Positions 1 through 8,148 of a stretch of DNA of 19,383 bases are shown in pieces. The stretch lies in assembly GCA_023389425.1 (NCBI GenBank), contig JAEWEK010000205.1, forward strand, positions 1-19,383, given 5' to 3'. Under the pieces are notes generated by a model. The model was given only the letters and a program-made list of their open reading frames with translations. It was not told where the DNA came from and ran no database searches. The position numbers and the translations under genes are program-made. Each line of letters opens with the position of its first letter. The first letter of the stretch is position 1. The DNA is from Pseudomonadota bacterium (GTDB lineage Bacteria > Pseudomonadota > Gammaproteobacteria > Burkholderiales > Burkholderiaceae_D).

Positions 1-114
1 CGCACTGTCCGCTACCTCATGTACGACACCTTTTTCGGCGCCCATCCTGGCATGCGGACCTTCAAGAAAATCCTCGGCTTCCGGCCCTACCGCGCGAAAT
101 ACAGCCTGCAATGA
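1..114 (+). CDS. C-terminal end of a probable GNAT-family acyltransferase (5' truncated by window)
   Basis: The only open frame leading into the next gene encodes 37 residues and a TGA stop, beginning outside the window. The end reads LGFRPYRAKYSLQ, preceded by HPGMRTFKKI. This resembles the last helix and strand of GNAT N-acetyltransferases, where an LGF-x-PY type element closes the fold. The stop overlaps the start codon of the next gene by ATGA, so the two are probably translationally coupled. Acyltransferases in polysaccharide clusters usually acylate an amino sugar or a membrane-linked intermediate, but only about a tenth of the protein is visible. The family call is therefore tentative; the reading frame itself is well supported by the overlap and by high-GC codon use. 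Confidence 0.6.
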   Translation, partial: RTVRYLMYDTFFGAHPGMRTFKKILGFRPYRAKYSLQ

Positions 115-902
115 AGATCCTGTTCAACCGGCTTTACGCCGACTACCTGATGCCGTCCCGCCTCGGCGAGTACGAGGCGATCCTGCGCCAGGCCCGCGAC
201 CTCGGCTACGAGCAGCTGTCCGTGCGCGATTTCTACCGCTCGCGCGACAAATCGCCGCCGGCGCGCGTGCTGGTGCACCGCCACGACATCGACAGCGACC
301 TGCGCACCGCCAGGAAACTGTTTGCGATCGAGAGCCGCCACGAGGTGCGCGCGACCTACTATTTTCGCCTCTGCACCCTGGACCTGGGCTTCATGCGCGA
401 GATCGAAGCTGCCGGCAGCGAGGCCAGCTACCACTACGAAGAAGCCGCCACCTTTGCCAAGCGCCACAGGATCCGCAGCGCCGACGCCTTGCGCGCGCGC
501 TTCCCCGACATCCGCCAGCAGTTCATCAGCAATTTCGACGGCATCGCCGAACGCCTCGGCCGGCCGTTGGCAACCGTCGCCAGCCATGGCGACTTCGCCA
601 ACCGCCGCCTCCAGGTCATCAACCACGAACTGCTGCACGACGCCGCGCTGCGCAGGCGCTGCGGCATCGAGTGCGAAGCCTACGACGACGCGCTGCTGCG
701 CCACATCGACCTCTATATCAGCGACCGCAAATACCCGGACTACTACCGGCCCGCCTCGCCCTTCGACGCGCTCGGCCGCGAGCGCACCATCCTGCTCCTG
801 ACCCATCCGGTGCAGTGGGAGACCAACTGGGCCGACAGCACGCGATGCAACGCGCGCCGCATCATCGAGGAGCTGGCATGGCGAGCCTCAATATCCTGCT
901 GA
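111..902 (+). CDS. NodB-like polysaccharide deacetylase-family protein
   Basis: This 263-residue protein has no signal peptide or membrane segment and is probably cytoplasmic. Near residues 56-63 it has HRHDIDSD, the position of the metal-binding Asp pair in NodB/CE4 deacetylases. It is followed by a TYYFR strand (82-86), YHYEE (107-111), SHGDF (158-162) and THPVQW (231-236), which fit later strands of the deformed TIM barrel. The canonical H-(S/T)-x3-H-P motif is not obvious, so metal binding may differ from typical CE4 enzymes. The start overlaps the upstream stop (ATGA), and the end overlaps the next gene by 25 bases. By family and context it may remove an acyl group from an amino-sugar intermediate of the polysaccharide. 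The fold family is fairly secure; the substrate is unknown. Confidence 0.75.
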   Translation: MKILFNRLYADYLMPSRLGEYEAILRQARDLGYEQLSVRDFYRSRDKSPPARVLVHRHDIDSDLRTARKLFAIESRHEVRATYYFRLCTLDLGFMREIEAAGSEASYHYEEAATFAKRHRIRSADALRARFPDIRQQFISNFDGIAERLGRPLATVASHGDFANRRLQVINHELLHDAALRRRCGIECEAYDDALLRHIDLYISDRKYPDYYRPASPFDALGRERTILLLTHPVQWETNWADSTRCNARRIIEELAWRASISC

Positions 903-2134
903 TCAACCACTACGCGGGATCGCTGCGGCACGGCATGGAATACCGGCCGTATTACCTGGCGCGCGAATGGGTGCGCCAGGGTCACCACGTGCGCATCGTC
1001 GCCTCCAGCCGTTCTCACATCCGCGCCACCGAGCCGCCAATGGACGGGCGCGACCGGCTCGACGAAACCATCGACGGCATCGCCTACACCTGGTTCGCCA
1101 CGCCGCCCTATCGCGGCAACGGCCTGGCGCGGGTCCGCAATATGGCCGCCTTCGTCTGGCGCCTGCTGCGCGAGCGGCGGCAACTGGTGGCCGAGCTGCG
1201 CCCCGATCTCGTCATCGCCTCCAGCACCTATCCGCTCGACATCTGGCCGGCCTTCTTCATTGCACGGCTGGCGCAGGCCCGTCTGGCATTCGAAGTGCAC
1301 GACTTGTGGCCGCTGTCGCCGATGGAGCTTGGCGGCTTTTCGCGCTGGCACCCATTCATGCTGCTTCTGCAGGCCGCCGAAAACTTCGCCTGCCGCCGCG
1401 CCGATGTCGTCGTCTCCATCCTGCCCAAGGTGCGCGCCCATCTGGAAGCGCACGGCATGGCGCCCCACAAATTGCACATCGTTCCCAACGGAACCGATCC
1501 TGCCGAATGGATCCGCCCGAAAGCGGCCCTGCCTCCGGATCTCGACCAGGCGCTGGCCGCGCTGCGGGCCAAAGGCAGCTTCATCGTCGGCTACGCCGGC
1601 ACCCACGGTGTCGCCAATGCCCTCGGCACCTTGCTGGAGGCCGCGCAACTGCTGCGCTCCCAGCCAGTCGATATCGTGCTGGTCGGCACCGGGCCGGACA
1701 AGGACGCGCTGCAGCGGCAGGCCGCCCGACTCGGGCTCCACAAGCTCCATTTCTTTGCGCCGGTCGCCAAGCACCAGGTGCCGGCCTTGCTGGAGCGCTT
1801 CGACCTCGCCTACATCGGCTGGCGGCGCGAGCCACTGTACCGTTTCGGCATCGCGCCCAACAAGCTGATCGACTACATGATGGCGGGGCGCCCCATTTTG
1901 CACGCGGTCGAGGCAGGCAACGATCCGGTCGCCGAGGCAGGCTGCGGCCTGACCGTGGCGCCGGAATCGCCGCAGGCAGTCGCCGACGGCGTGCTGGCCC
2001 TGCGCGCCTTGCCACCCGCACGGCGCGCGGCACTGGGCCGGCGCGGCCGGGCCTTCGCGCTCGCCAACCACACCTATCCCGTCCTCGGGCAACGATTCTT
2101 GAGCGCATGCGCAGGAGGCTCCGACCATGGCTGA
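878..2134 (+). CDS. Glycosyltransferase family 4 (GT-B fold)
   Basis: A 418-residue cytoplasmic or membrane-associated sugar transferase. The N-terminal half starts with the first Rossmann strand (NILLINHYAG, residues 5-14) and carries EVHDLWP at 139-145, typical of WcaI/WbuB-like GT4 enzymes. The interdomain VPNGTD (202-207) opens the nucleotide-sugar-binding half, with VGYAGTHG near 237-244. The donor-site region around 325-357 reads APNKLIDYMMAGRPI followed by E345 and a glycine-rich turn. An ATG at 878 with GAGGAG five bases upstream is chosen over an in-frame ATG at 671, because the extra residues would duplicate coding sequence of the preceding gene. It presumably adds a sugar to the lipid-linked repeat unit; donor and acceptor cannot be read from sequence. 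Confidence 0.9.
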   Translation: MASLNILLINHYAGSLRHGMEYRPYYLAREWVRQGHHVRIVASSRSHIRATEPPMDGRDRLDETIDGIAYTWFATPPYRGNGLARVRNMAAFVWRLLRERRQLVAELRPDLVIASSTYPLDIWPAFFIARLAQARLAFEVHDLWPLSPMELGGFSRWHPFMLLLQAAENFACRRADVVVSILPKVRAHLEAHGMAPHKLHIVPNGTDPAEWIRPKAALPPDLDQALAALRAKGSFIVGYAGTHGVANALGTLLEAAQLLRSQPVDIVLVGTGPDKDALQRQAARLGLHKLHFFAPVAKHQVPALLERFDLAYIGWRREPLYRFGIAPNKLIDYMMAGRPILHAVEAGNDPVAEAGCGLTVAPESPQAVADGVLALRALPPARRAALGRRGRAFALANHTYPVLGQRFLSACAGGSDHG

Positions 2135-3305
2135 CCAGGCACCCCAAGCTGTTTCCCCTACCTTCCTGCCCTTCGCCCTTCCGGACATCGGCGAGGAAGA
2201 AATCGCCGCCGTCGTGGCCTGCCTGCGGTCCGGCTGGGTGACCACCGGGCCCGCGACCCGGCAGTTCGAGCAGGAATTCCGCACCTACCTCGATGCCAAG
2301 GTCGAGACCATCGCGGTCAATTCAGCCACGGCCGGCCTGCACCTCGCGCTGGAATGCCTGCGGATCGGCCCCGGCGATGAAGTGATCGTGCCGACCATGA
2401 CCTTCACCGCCACCGCCGAAGTGGTGCGCTATCTCGGCGCGACCCCGGTCTTCGCCGACGTCGAGCCGGACACGCTGAACCTGTCGCCCGCGGCCGTGCA
2501 GGAGGCGATCACGCCACGCACCCGCGCCATCATTCCGGTACATTACGCCGGCATGGCCTGCGACATGGATGCCCTGCTCGCACTGGCCCGCACCTACCGT
2601 CTGCGCGTGGTCGAGGACGCGGCGCACGCCTTCCCCACGCGTTACCGGGGCCGGCTGGTCGGCACGCTGGACAGCGACATCACCGTGTTCAGCTTCTACG
2701 CAAACAAGACCATGACTACTGGCGAAGGCGGCATGGTCGTCGCCCGCGACCCCGAGCTGGCGCGGCGCATCCGCCTGATGCGGCTGCACGGCATCAGCCA
2801 GGACGCGTTCAATCGCTATGTGTCGCGCACGCCGGCCTGGTTCTATGAAGTCGTCGCCGCCGGCTTCAAGTACAACCTGACCGACATCGCATCGGCCATC
2901 GGCATCGAGCAGTTGCACAAGATCGACCGCTTCCTCGTCCGGCGCGAGCAGCTCGCGCAGCGCTACCACGCGGCCCTGGCCGGGCTGCCGCTGGAACTGC
3001 CGCCGCTGCCCGACGGCGGCAGCACCCACGCCTGGCACCTGTATGCGGTGCGGCTGGCACCGCAAGCGCCGTTGACGCGCGACGAACTCATCAACGAGCT
3101 GGCGCGGCGCGGCATCGGCACCAGCGTGCACTTCATTCCGCTGCACCGGCAGCCGTACTGGCGCGATACCTACGCGCTGGGCCCGGCGGATTTCCCGGTG
3201 GCCGAGGACAGCTACCGCCGCATGCTCACGCTCCCGCTGTACACGCGCATGAGCGATGGCGACCAGGACCGCGTCATCGCCGCCCTGCACGAGTTGCTGC
3301 AATGA
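2127..3305 (+). CDS. DegT/DnrJ/EryC1/StrS-family nucleotide-sugar aminotransferase
   Basis: A 392-residue PLP-dependent enzyme of the sugar aminotransferase family that includes PglE, PseC and ArnB. It would transfer an amino group, usually from glutamate, to a 4-keto (or 3-keto) nucleotide sugar. Visible family marks are SGWVTTGP (35-42), NSATAGLHLAL (65-75), IVPTMTF (87-93), VVEDAAHAF (161-169) and FSFYANKTMTTGEGG (188-202). K194 in the last is the expected Schiff-base lysine. The start has AGGAGG eight bases upstream and overlaps the GT4 gene by eight bases. The order aminotransferase then PglC-like transferase, with an acetyltransferase at the window edge, resembles bacillosamine-type pathways. 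The 4,6-dehydratase that would make the keto sugar is not in the window. Family is secure; product identity is inferred. Confidence 0.92.
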   Translation: MADQAPQAVSPTFLPFALPDIGEEEIAAVVACLRSGWVTTGPATRQFEQEFRTYLDAKVETIAVNSATAGLHLALECLRIGPGDEVIVPTMTFTATAEVVRYLGATPVFADVEPDTLNLSPAAVQEAITPRTRAIIPVHYAGMACDMDALLALARTYRLRVVEDAAHAFPTRYRGRLVGTLDSDITVFSFYANKTMTTGEGGMVVARDPELARRIRLMRLHGISQDAFNRYVSRTPAWFYEVVAAGFKYNLTDIASAIGIEQLHKIDRFLVRREQLAQRYHAALAGLPLELPPLPDGGSTHAWHLYAVRLAPQAPLTRDELINELARRGIGTSVHFIPLHRQPYWRDTYALGPADFPVAEDSYRRMLTLPLYTRMSDGDQDRVIAALHELLQ

Positions 3306-3898
3306 GCAAGCGGCTCTTCGACCTGGTCGCGGCCTCGCTCGGCCTGACCGTGCTGGCGCCGCTGCTGCTCGCGATCGCCGTGTGGGTCCGGCTCGATTCT
3401 CCCGGGCCGGTGTTCTACCGCCAGCAGCGGGTCGGCCGCGGCGGCGCGCTGTTCAACATCTACAAGTTCCGCACCATGTACCGGCGGCCGGCCGACGCGC
3501 GCCAGCTGACCGTCGGGCGCGACCCGCGCATCACCGGTGCGGGCCATTTCCTGCGCCATTACAAGCTCGACGAACTGCCGCAGCTGCTCAACGTCGTGCT
3601 CGGATCGATGAGCCTGGTCGGGCCCCGGCCCGAGGTGCCACGCTACGTCGCCTGCTATCCGGCCGATGTCCGCGCGCTCGTGCTGTCGGTGGCGCCGGGC
3701 ATCACCGACTGGGCCTCGATTCTGTACAAGGAAGAAAGCACCATTCTCGGCCGCGCCACCGATCCCGAGCGGGTCTATATCGAGACCATCCTGCCCGCCA
3801 AGCTCGACTATTACATGCGCTATGTCCGCGAGCGCAGCTTCTGGCTCGACCTGAAGATCATCTGGCGCACGATTACCGCCATCGCCCGGGTAGCTTAG
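3302..3898 (+). CDS. Small PglC-type sugar phosphotransferase (monotopic phosphoglycosyl transferase)
   Basis: This 198-residue protein belongs to the bacterial sugar transferase family and is close in size to minimal PglC enzymes (about 200 residues) rather than the longer WbaP/WcaJ. It transfers a sugar-1-phosphate from UDP-sugar to undecaprenyl phosphate at the inner face of the cytoplasmic membrane, the first lipid-linked step. An N-terminal re-entrant hydrophobic helix spans about 8-28, followed by SPGP (33-36), the KFRTM element (55-59), the catalytic Asp-Glu dyad D90-E91 in KLDELPQLLNV, and SLVGPRPE (104-111). The start overlaps the aminotransferase stop by four bases (ATGA), implying coupled translation, which fits use of that enzyme's product. 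Function class is very secure; the sugar is inferred to be an amino sugar. Confidence 0.93.
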   Translation: MSKRLFDLVAASLGLTVLAPLLLAIAVWVRLDSPGPVFYRQQRVGRGGALFNIYKFRTMYRRPADARQLTVGRDPRITGAGHFLRHYKLDELPQLLNVVLGSMSLVGPRPEVPRYVACYPADVRALVLSVAPGITDWASILYKEESTILGRATDPERVYIETILPAKLDYYMRYVRERSFWLDLKIIWRTITAIARVA

Positions 3899-3900
3899 CC

Positions 3901-4509
3901 GTGAGCTGGCTCGCGATGATGCACCTGGGAGACATCACGCTGACGCTGCCGGTCGCGGCTGGCCTGGCGGCGTGGCTGCTGGCCTGCCGGGCCTGGCGCG
4001 CCGCCCTGTGCTGGTCGCTGTTGTACGCGGCGGCGATCGTGCTGGTCGGCGTCAGCAAGATCGCCTTTCTTGGCTGGGGCACCGGCATTCCCGAAGTCGG
4101 ATTCAAGGCGATCAGCGGCCACGCCACCGGCGCCACCGCGGTGTTTCCAACCATGTTCTACCTGCTGGTGCACGAGCACGGTACAGCCCTGCGGCGCGCC
4201 GGCGCCGCCGCCGGGCTGCTGCTTGGGGCGCTGGTCGCGCTGATGCTGGTGGCCGGCGGCCAGCACACGGCATCCGAAGCGGCCGCCGGCTGGATCACCG
4301 GGGCGGCCGTGAGCCTGGCAGCGATCCGTTGCGCCAGCGTCCGGCCGCCGGTACAAGCGACCTTCAGCCTGACGTGCGCGCTGTGCGCCTTTGCCGGCGC
4401 CGTCTGGCTCATCAAATCGGCGCCGCTGGGCTACTGGATGGCGCGGGCGGCGCTTGCCCTGTCCGGCAGCGACAGGCTGCACTCCTGGCATATCCGCCTT
4501 GACTCCTGA
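3901..4509 (+). CDS. PAP2-superfamily integral membrane phosphatase-like protein
   Basis: A hydrophobic protein of about 202 residues with five or six predicted membrane segments. It carries pieces of the PAP2 signature: K53 in VSKIAF, SGHATG (72-77) with H74, and GGQHTASEAAAG (119-130) with H122. The usual arginines of the first and third motifs are missing, and the third motif has H-x3-E rather than H-x3-D. PAP2 proteins in polysaccharide clusters typically dephosphorylate undecaprenyl pyrophosphate or another lipid phosphate on the outer face of the membrane. The GTG at 3901, two bases after the preceding stop with GGGTAG just upstream, is taken as start; ATG at 3916 is an alternative. Operon membership is clear; catalytic competence is uncertain. 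Confidence 0.8.
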   Translation: MSWLAMMHLGDITLTLPVAAGLAAWLLACRAWRAALCWSLLYAAAIVLVGVSKIAFLGWGTGIPEVGFKAISGHATGATAVFPTMFYLLVHEHGTALRRAGAAAGLLLGALVALMLVAGGQHTASEAAAGWITGAAVSLAAIRCASVRPPVQATFSLTCALCAFAGAVWLIKSAPLGYWMARAALALSGSDRLHSWHIRLDS

Positions 4510-4545
4510 TCTCTCGTCCCGCCGTCCCGAACCAAGGAAAACCCG

Positions 4546-5751
4546 ATGAAGCGACCAACGATCACATGGCAGGCGCGCAGCCAGCTGAGCGAAGACTCGA
4601 TGCATTCCCTGCTGATCGCACTGCTGCGCGGACTGGCCGCGCTGCAAGTGGCCGCAGCCCACCTGCGCGCGGAAGTCTTCCCCAGCCTGCGCACGATTGC
4701 GCATCCAACCGTGTACTACCAGGGCCTGGCGTTTGCGACCGGCTTCGCGCACCAGGCCGTGGTGGTGTTCTTCCTCGTTAGTGGCTGGCTGGTCGGAGGC
4801 AGCCTGCTGAACAAGCTGGAACAGCCACGAGCCTTCGCGGCCTATGCCATCGATCGCGTCACGCGCCTGTGGACGGTGCTGGTGCCGACCATGCTCCTGA
4901 TGCTTCTCCTCGCCTTCAGCACCGGCGCCCTCGAGCGGACGTCGCCGGGTGGGGGCGATCCCTATTCGCTGCTCGGCTTCGCAGGCAACCTGGTCGGACT
5001 GCAGACGATCGTTGTTGACAACTTCGGCGACAACTACGCGCTGTGGAGCCTGGCCAACGAAACCTGGTACTACGTCGCGTTTCCCTTGCTGCTCGCAGGC
5101 TTTCGCGGCCGAGGCTGCTTGAACCAGGGCTGCGGCATCCTCGGCCTGATTGTGCTGGCCAGCTTGTTACCGTGGGCGATAACGCTGTATTTCACGCTGT
5201 GGCTGCTGGGCGCCGCCTTCGCGCGCATCCGTATCGATTGTGGCATGGGGGCGAGGATCGGCCTGCTCATCGCGTGCGCAAGCCTCTCGGTCTACTACCG
5301 GATCACGGGCAGCAATGACGACCTGGTACCCGCCTCCTTCGTACAGGACCTGGTCTGCAGCCTGCCCTTCCTGCTCCTGCTCTCTTCGCTGCAAATCAAG
5401 ATCGACCCGCGCGCGCGCGCCCTGCGCACACTGGGACGGGCCGCGACCTTCCTGTCCAACTTCTCGTTCACCCTGTATGTCTTCCACGTTCCGGTCATCG
5501 GGCTGCTGCGCTACCTGGGGCGCGCTTTCGCCGGGCGCGAGCAGCTGGCGCCGGATCGGCCGCTGGACTATGTCATCTATACCGGCATGCTGGCCGCCAT
5601 CCTCGGCCTGTCCTACCTGTCCTACCTGCTGTTTGAATCCAACACCTATCGGGTCCGAGGCAAGCTCAAGGACTTGCTGTTGCGGCGGCATCCGCAACCT
5701 CCACAAAAAGCGCTTACCAGCCCGCGGCTGGGCGACAGCAGCGGACGCTAG
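4546..5751 (+). CDS. Acyltransferase-3 (OafA/ExoZ-type) membrane protein
   Basis: A 401-residue polytopic membrane protein of the acyltransferase-3 family, which moves acetyl or related groups onto extracytoplasmic polysaccharide or its lipid-linked precursor. The first helix contains the family pattern R-G-x-A-A-x-x-V-x(3)-H, with R28 and H39. It is followed by FFLVSGWLVGG in the second helix region, where FF-x-x-SG-F/W is conserved. About ten hydrophobic segments run to residue 375, with a basic tail. No periplasmic SGNH domain is fused. The start has AAGGAAAA at 4534-4541, a good ribosome site; the in-frame ATG 18 codons later is less well placed. It is the last gene of the plus-strand run and converges on the Wzc-like gene. 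It probably sets the acetylation pattern of the polymer. Confidence 0.88.
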   Translation: MKRPTITWQARSQLSEDSMHSLLIALLRGLAALQVAAAHLRAEVFPSLRTIAHPTVYYQGLAFATGFAHQAVVVFFLVSGWLVGGSLLNKLEQPRAFAAYAIDRVTRLWTVLVPTMLLMLLLAFSTGALERTSPGGGDPYSLLGFAGNLVGLQTIVVDNFGDNYALWSLANETWYYVAFPLLLAGFRGRGCLNQGCGILGLIVLASLLPWAITLYFTLWLLGAAFARIRIDCGMGARIGLLIACASLSVYYRITGSNDDLVPASFVQDLVCSLPFLLLLSSLQIKIDPRARALRTLGRAATFLSNFSFTLYVFHVPVIGLLRYLGRAFAGREQLAPDRPLDYVIYTGMLAAILGLSYLSYLLFESNTYRVRGKLKDLLLRRHPQPPQKALTSPRLGDSSGR

Positions 5752-5843
5752 CGAACGGAAGGGATGTCATGGTGTGGCGGGGGCGCAGGCCCGTTGGTCC
5801 AGTCCGCTCGACGATATTGGGCAGCGCAGCGAAGCAAGCCGCA

Positions 5844-8132
5844 TCAACCGACCGCATACCCGATCTGCACCGGCGATCCGTATTTGTACTGGCCGGCATT
5901 CGCCCCCAGGCGCAATGGCATGTCGTTGAACAGCACGCCCTGCGGCGAGATCCCCGCATGATTCAGGCGCTTGATCGACTCGTTGATCTGGTTCTCCGTC
6001 GTCACGCCGGAGCGCGCCACGATGAACACGGCGCCGGCGTGGGCGCCGATGATCAGCGCATCGGCCACCGCCAGCAAGGGCGGCGGGTCGAGCAGGATCA
6101 GGTCATAGTGGGGCCGCACGGCTTCCAGCAGGCTGCCGAAGTTCAGGTGCAGCAGAAATTCGGCACGGTTCGGCGGCAATTCGCCGGTCGGGATGAAGTC
6201 CAGGTTCTCCAGCACGCCATGGTGGATGATGTCTTCCACCGGTAGCGCCCCGATGATCGAGCGCGACAGGCCCCGCTCGCGGCTTACGCCGAAGTAGCGG
6301 TGCAAATGTCCGTTGCGAAGGTCGGCGTCGACCAGCAGCACGCGCTTGCCGCTGGCGGCCATCACCACCGCGAAGTTGGCCGACATAAAAGACTTGCCGA
6401 TCGCGCGGGTCGGCCCGGTCAGCATCACGATATTGTTCTTGAAGTGCGGCATCGAGAACTGCAGCGCGGCGCGGAAGCTGCGCAAGGCTTCGACCGCTTC
6501 ATCCTCCGGCATTAATTGCGCAAGAAGCGGCAACAGCCCGCCCTCTCCGCGCGCCTTGCGCAGCAGCTTGTCCTGGTTGCTGCTGTGCGGGATGGTGGCA
6601 TACACCACCCGCGCGTGCAGAAGCCGTTCGATCTTTTGCGGATCGTCGATGCCGCCCTTGATCGCCTTGCGCGTGAACGCCAGCAAGGTCCCGAAGAACA
6701 AGCCGGTAATGATGGCCAGCGCCACGATCAGCGGCCGGTTGGGCTTGATCGGCTTCTCCGGCGCAATCGGCGCATCGATCATCCGCACATTGCTGACCCG
6801 ACCCACCGAAATCAGCCTCAGCTGTTGCGCGGTGTTGGACAGCGCCGTGTACAGGTCGGTGTTGACCTTGATGTCGCGTGTCAGCCGCGCCTCATCCTGT
6901 TCCAGCACCGGCAAGTCCTTGATGCGCGCCGCGATCGCCGCGATCTCGTCATCGACCTCCTTGAGCGAACGGTTCATCGCTACCAGCACCGGGTGGTCTT
7001 CGGTGAAGCGCGCCAGCAGCTCCGTCTTTTTTTGGATCAGGTCCATGCGCTTGGCGCGCGCGGCCGCCGCCTGTTCCAGGCTCATCTTCGCCTCGGCCTG
7101 CAGGTCGACCGTGCCGTGCGCGTTGCGGAACTGGTTGTAGCGGTCCTCGGACTGTTCCAGCTGCCGCTTCAGGATGGGCAGCTGCTGGTTGAGGAAGGCC
7201 AGCGACTTTTCCGCTTCTTCCGTCTTGCGCGCCAGGTTCTGGCGCATGTATTCGCGCCCGACTTCCGACAGCAGGCTGTGGATGCGCTTGGCGTTCTCGC
7301 CTTGCAGCTTGACCTCGATCACCCCGGATTGCTTGCCCTGCTCAGTGATCACCAGGGCCAGCTGGATCGCCTGGATGGTGCCGAGCCGCGACATGCGCTT
7401 CAGGCGAAACCGCGCACCGGGCTTGGCGTACATGCGGTCCACCTTCATCTCGAGGACGCCGTCCGGCGTCGGCACCCGGTAGCGCTGCCCGACGGAGCCC
7501 TCGAACACCAGCCGCTGGCCACCGCCGGAAAAGCGGTAGCGCTCGTTGGGCTCGGCCGTCAGCACGAATTCCCGATTCAACCACGCATCCGGAACGTCGA
7601 ACACCGAAACCTCGGCCCGCTCGCCGCCCCACACATAGCCGCCATAGCCGAACAGCCCCGGCTCCGACAAGGTGCCGCTGTTCTGGTTGGCGAACCAGAA
7701 GCCGGCCACCGGGAAGTATTTTGGTTCCGCCTCGATGTACAGCTGCAGGTTGTCCACCGCGCGCGACACCACCATGCGCGAGCGCAGCAGCTCCATTTCC
7801 GCGATCGCCGCCTTCTTGGTCTCGAACAGCGAGGACGCCTCGGACAGGATATTCTTCGAGGCGTTGGGGCTTTCCTCCTCGACGTGGATCATGAGGTTGT
7901 CTTCGTACACCGGCTTGGCGACCAGCGCATACAGCACCGCCACCAGCGTGATGAGTGCCGTGATGCCGCCGATCAGCCAGCGGCTGTCGTAGAAGGTGTT
8001 GAAATAGCCCTTCAGGTCGACCGCCGGCTCGTCCGCGGCGCGGTCGAAGGGATGATGGTTGACCGGAATCGACAGGATCGGCGGGCTGTGCGCGACGTGC
8101 GTGAGCTGGTGGTGTTCGCCGGGCGTGGTCAT
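5844..8132 (-). CDS. Wzc-type polysaccharide co-polymerase / tyrosine autokinase (BY-kinase)
   Basis: A 762-residue inner-membrane protein. It has a Wzz-like N-terminal part with membrane helices at about 52-72 and 466-486, a periplasmic coiled-coil region (about 300-420), and a C-terminal cytoplasmic BY-kinase. The kinase carries EALRSFR (548-554, the E-x2-R-x2-R oligomerisation motif), Walker A GPTRAIGKS (573-581, K580), Walker A' LLVDADLR (599-606) and Walker B LILLDPPP (678-685). The tail has only three tyrosines (Y749, Y751, Y759), a sparse version of the usual tyrosine cluster. The protein would control polymer length and coordinate export with the Wza-like partner. AAGGAGG at 8138-8144 gives a strong ribosome site. 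The gene follows the export lipoprotein gene by 16 bases, so the two form an operon. Confidence 0.95.
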   Translation of the reverse strand: MTTPGEHHQLTHVAHSPPILSIPVNHHPFDRAADEPAVDLKGYFNTFYDSRWLIGGITALITLVAVLYALVAKPVYEDNLMIHVEEESPNASKNILSEASSLFETKKAAIAEMELLRSRMVVSRAVDNLQLYIEAEPKYFPVAGFWFANQNSGTLSEPGLFGYGGYVWGGERAEVSVFDVPDAWLNREFVLTAEPNERYRFSGGGQRLVFEGSVGQRYRVPTPDGVLEMKVDRMYAKPGARFRLKRMSRLGTIQAIQLALVITEQGKQSGVIEVKLQGENAKRIHSLLSEVGREYMRQNLARKTEEAEKSLAFLNQQLPILKRQLEQSEDRYNQFRNAHGTVDLQAEAKMSLEQAAAARAKRMDLIQKKTELLARFTEDHPVLVAMNRSLKEVDDEIAAIAARIKDLPVLEQDEARLTRDIKVNTDLYTALSNTAQQLRLISVGRVSNVRMIDAPIAPEKPIKPNRPLIVALAIITGLFFGTLLAFTRKAIKGGIDDPQKIERLLHARVVYATIPHSSNQDKLLRKARGEGGLLPLLAQLMPEDEAVEALRSFRAALQFSMPHFKNNIVMLTGPTRAIGKSFMSANFAVVMAASGKRVLLVDADLRNGHLHRYFGVSRERGLSRSIIGALPVEDIIHHGVLENLDFIPTGELPPNRAEFLLHLNFGSLLEAVRPHYDLILLDPPPLLAVADALIIGAHAGAVFIVARSGVTTENQINESIKRLNHAGISPQGVLFNDMPLRLGANAGQYKYGSPVQIGYAVG

Positions 8133-8148
8133 GCTTGCCTCCTTGGCC

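Noticed and set aside
671..877. 69-codon N-terminal extension of the GT4 protein
   Set aside because: It is Arg/Pro/Ala-rich out-of-frame reading of the deacetylase gene, and the GT4 fold begins at the ATG at 878.
743..2284. Long open frame on the minus strand opposite the GT4 gene
   Set aside because: It is antisense to genes with clear family motifs, is rich in Gly/Arg/Gln as expected of a complementary frame in high-GC DNA, and has no recognisable domain.
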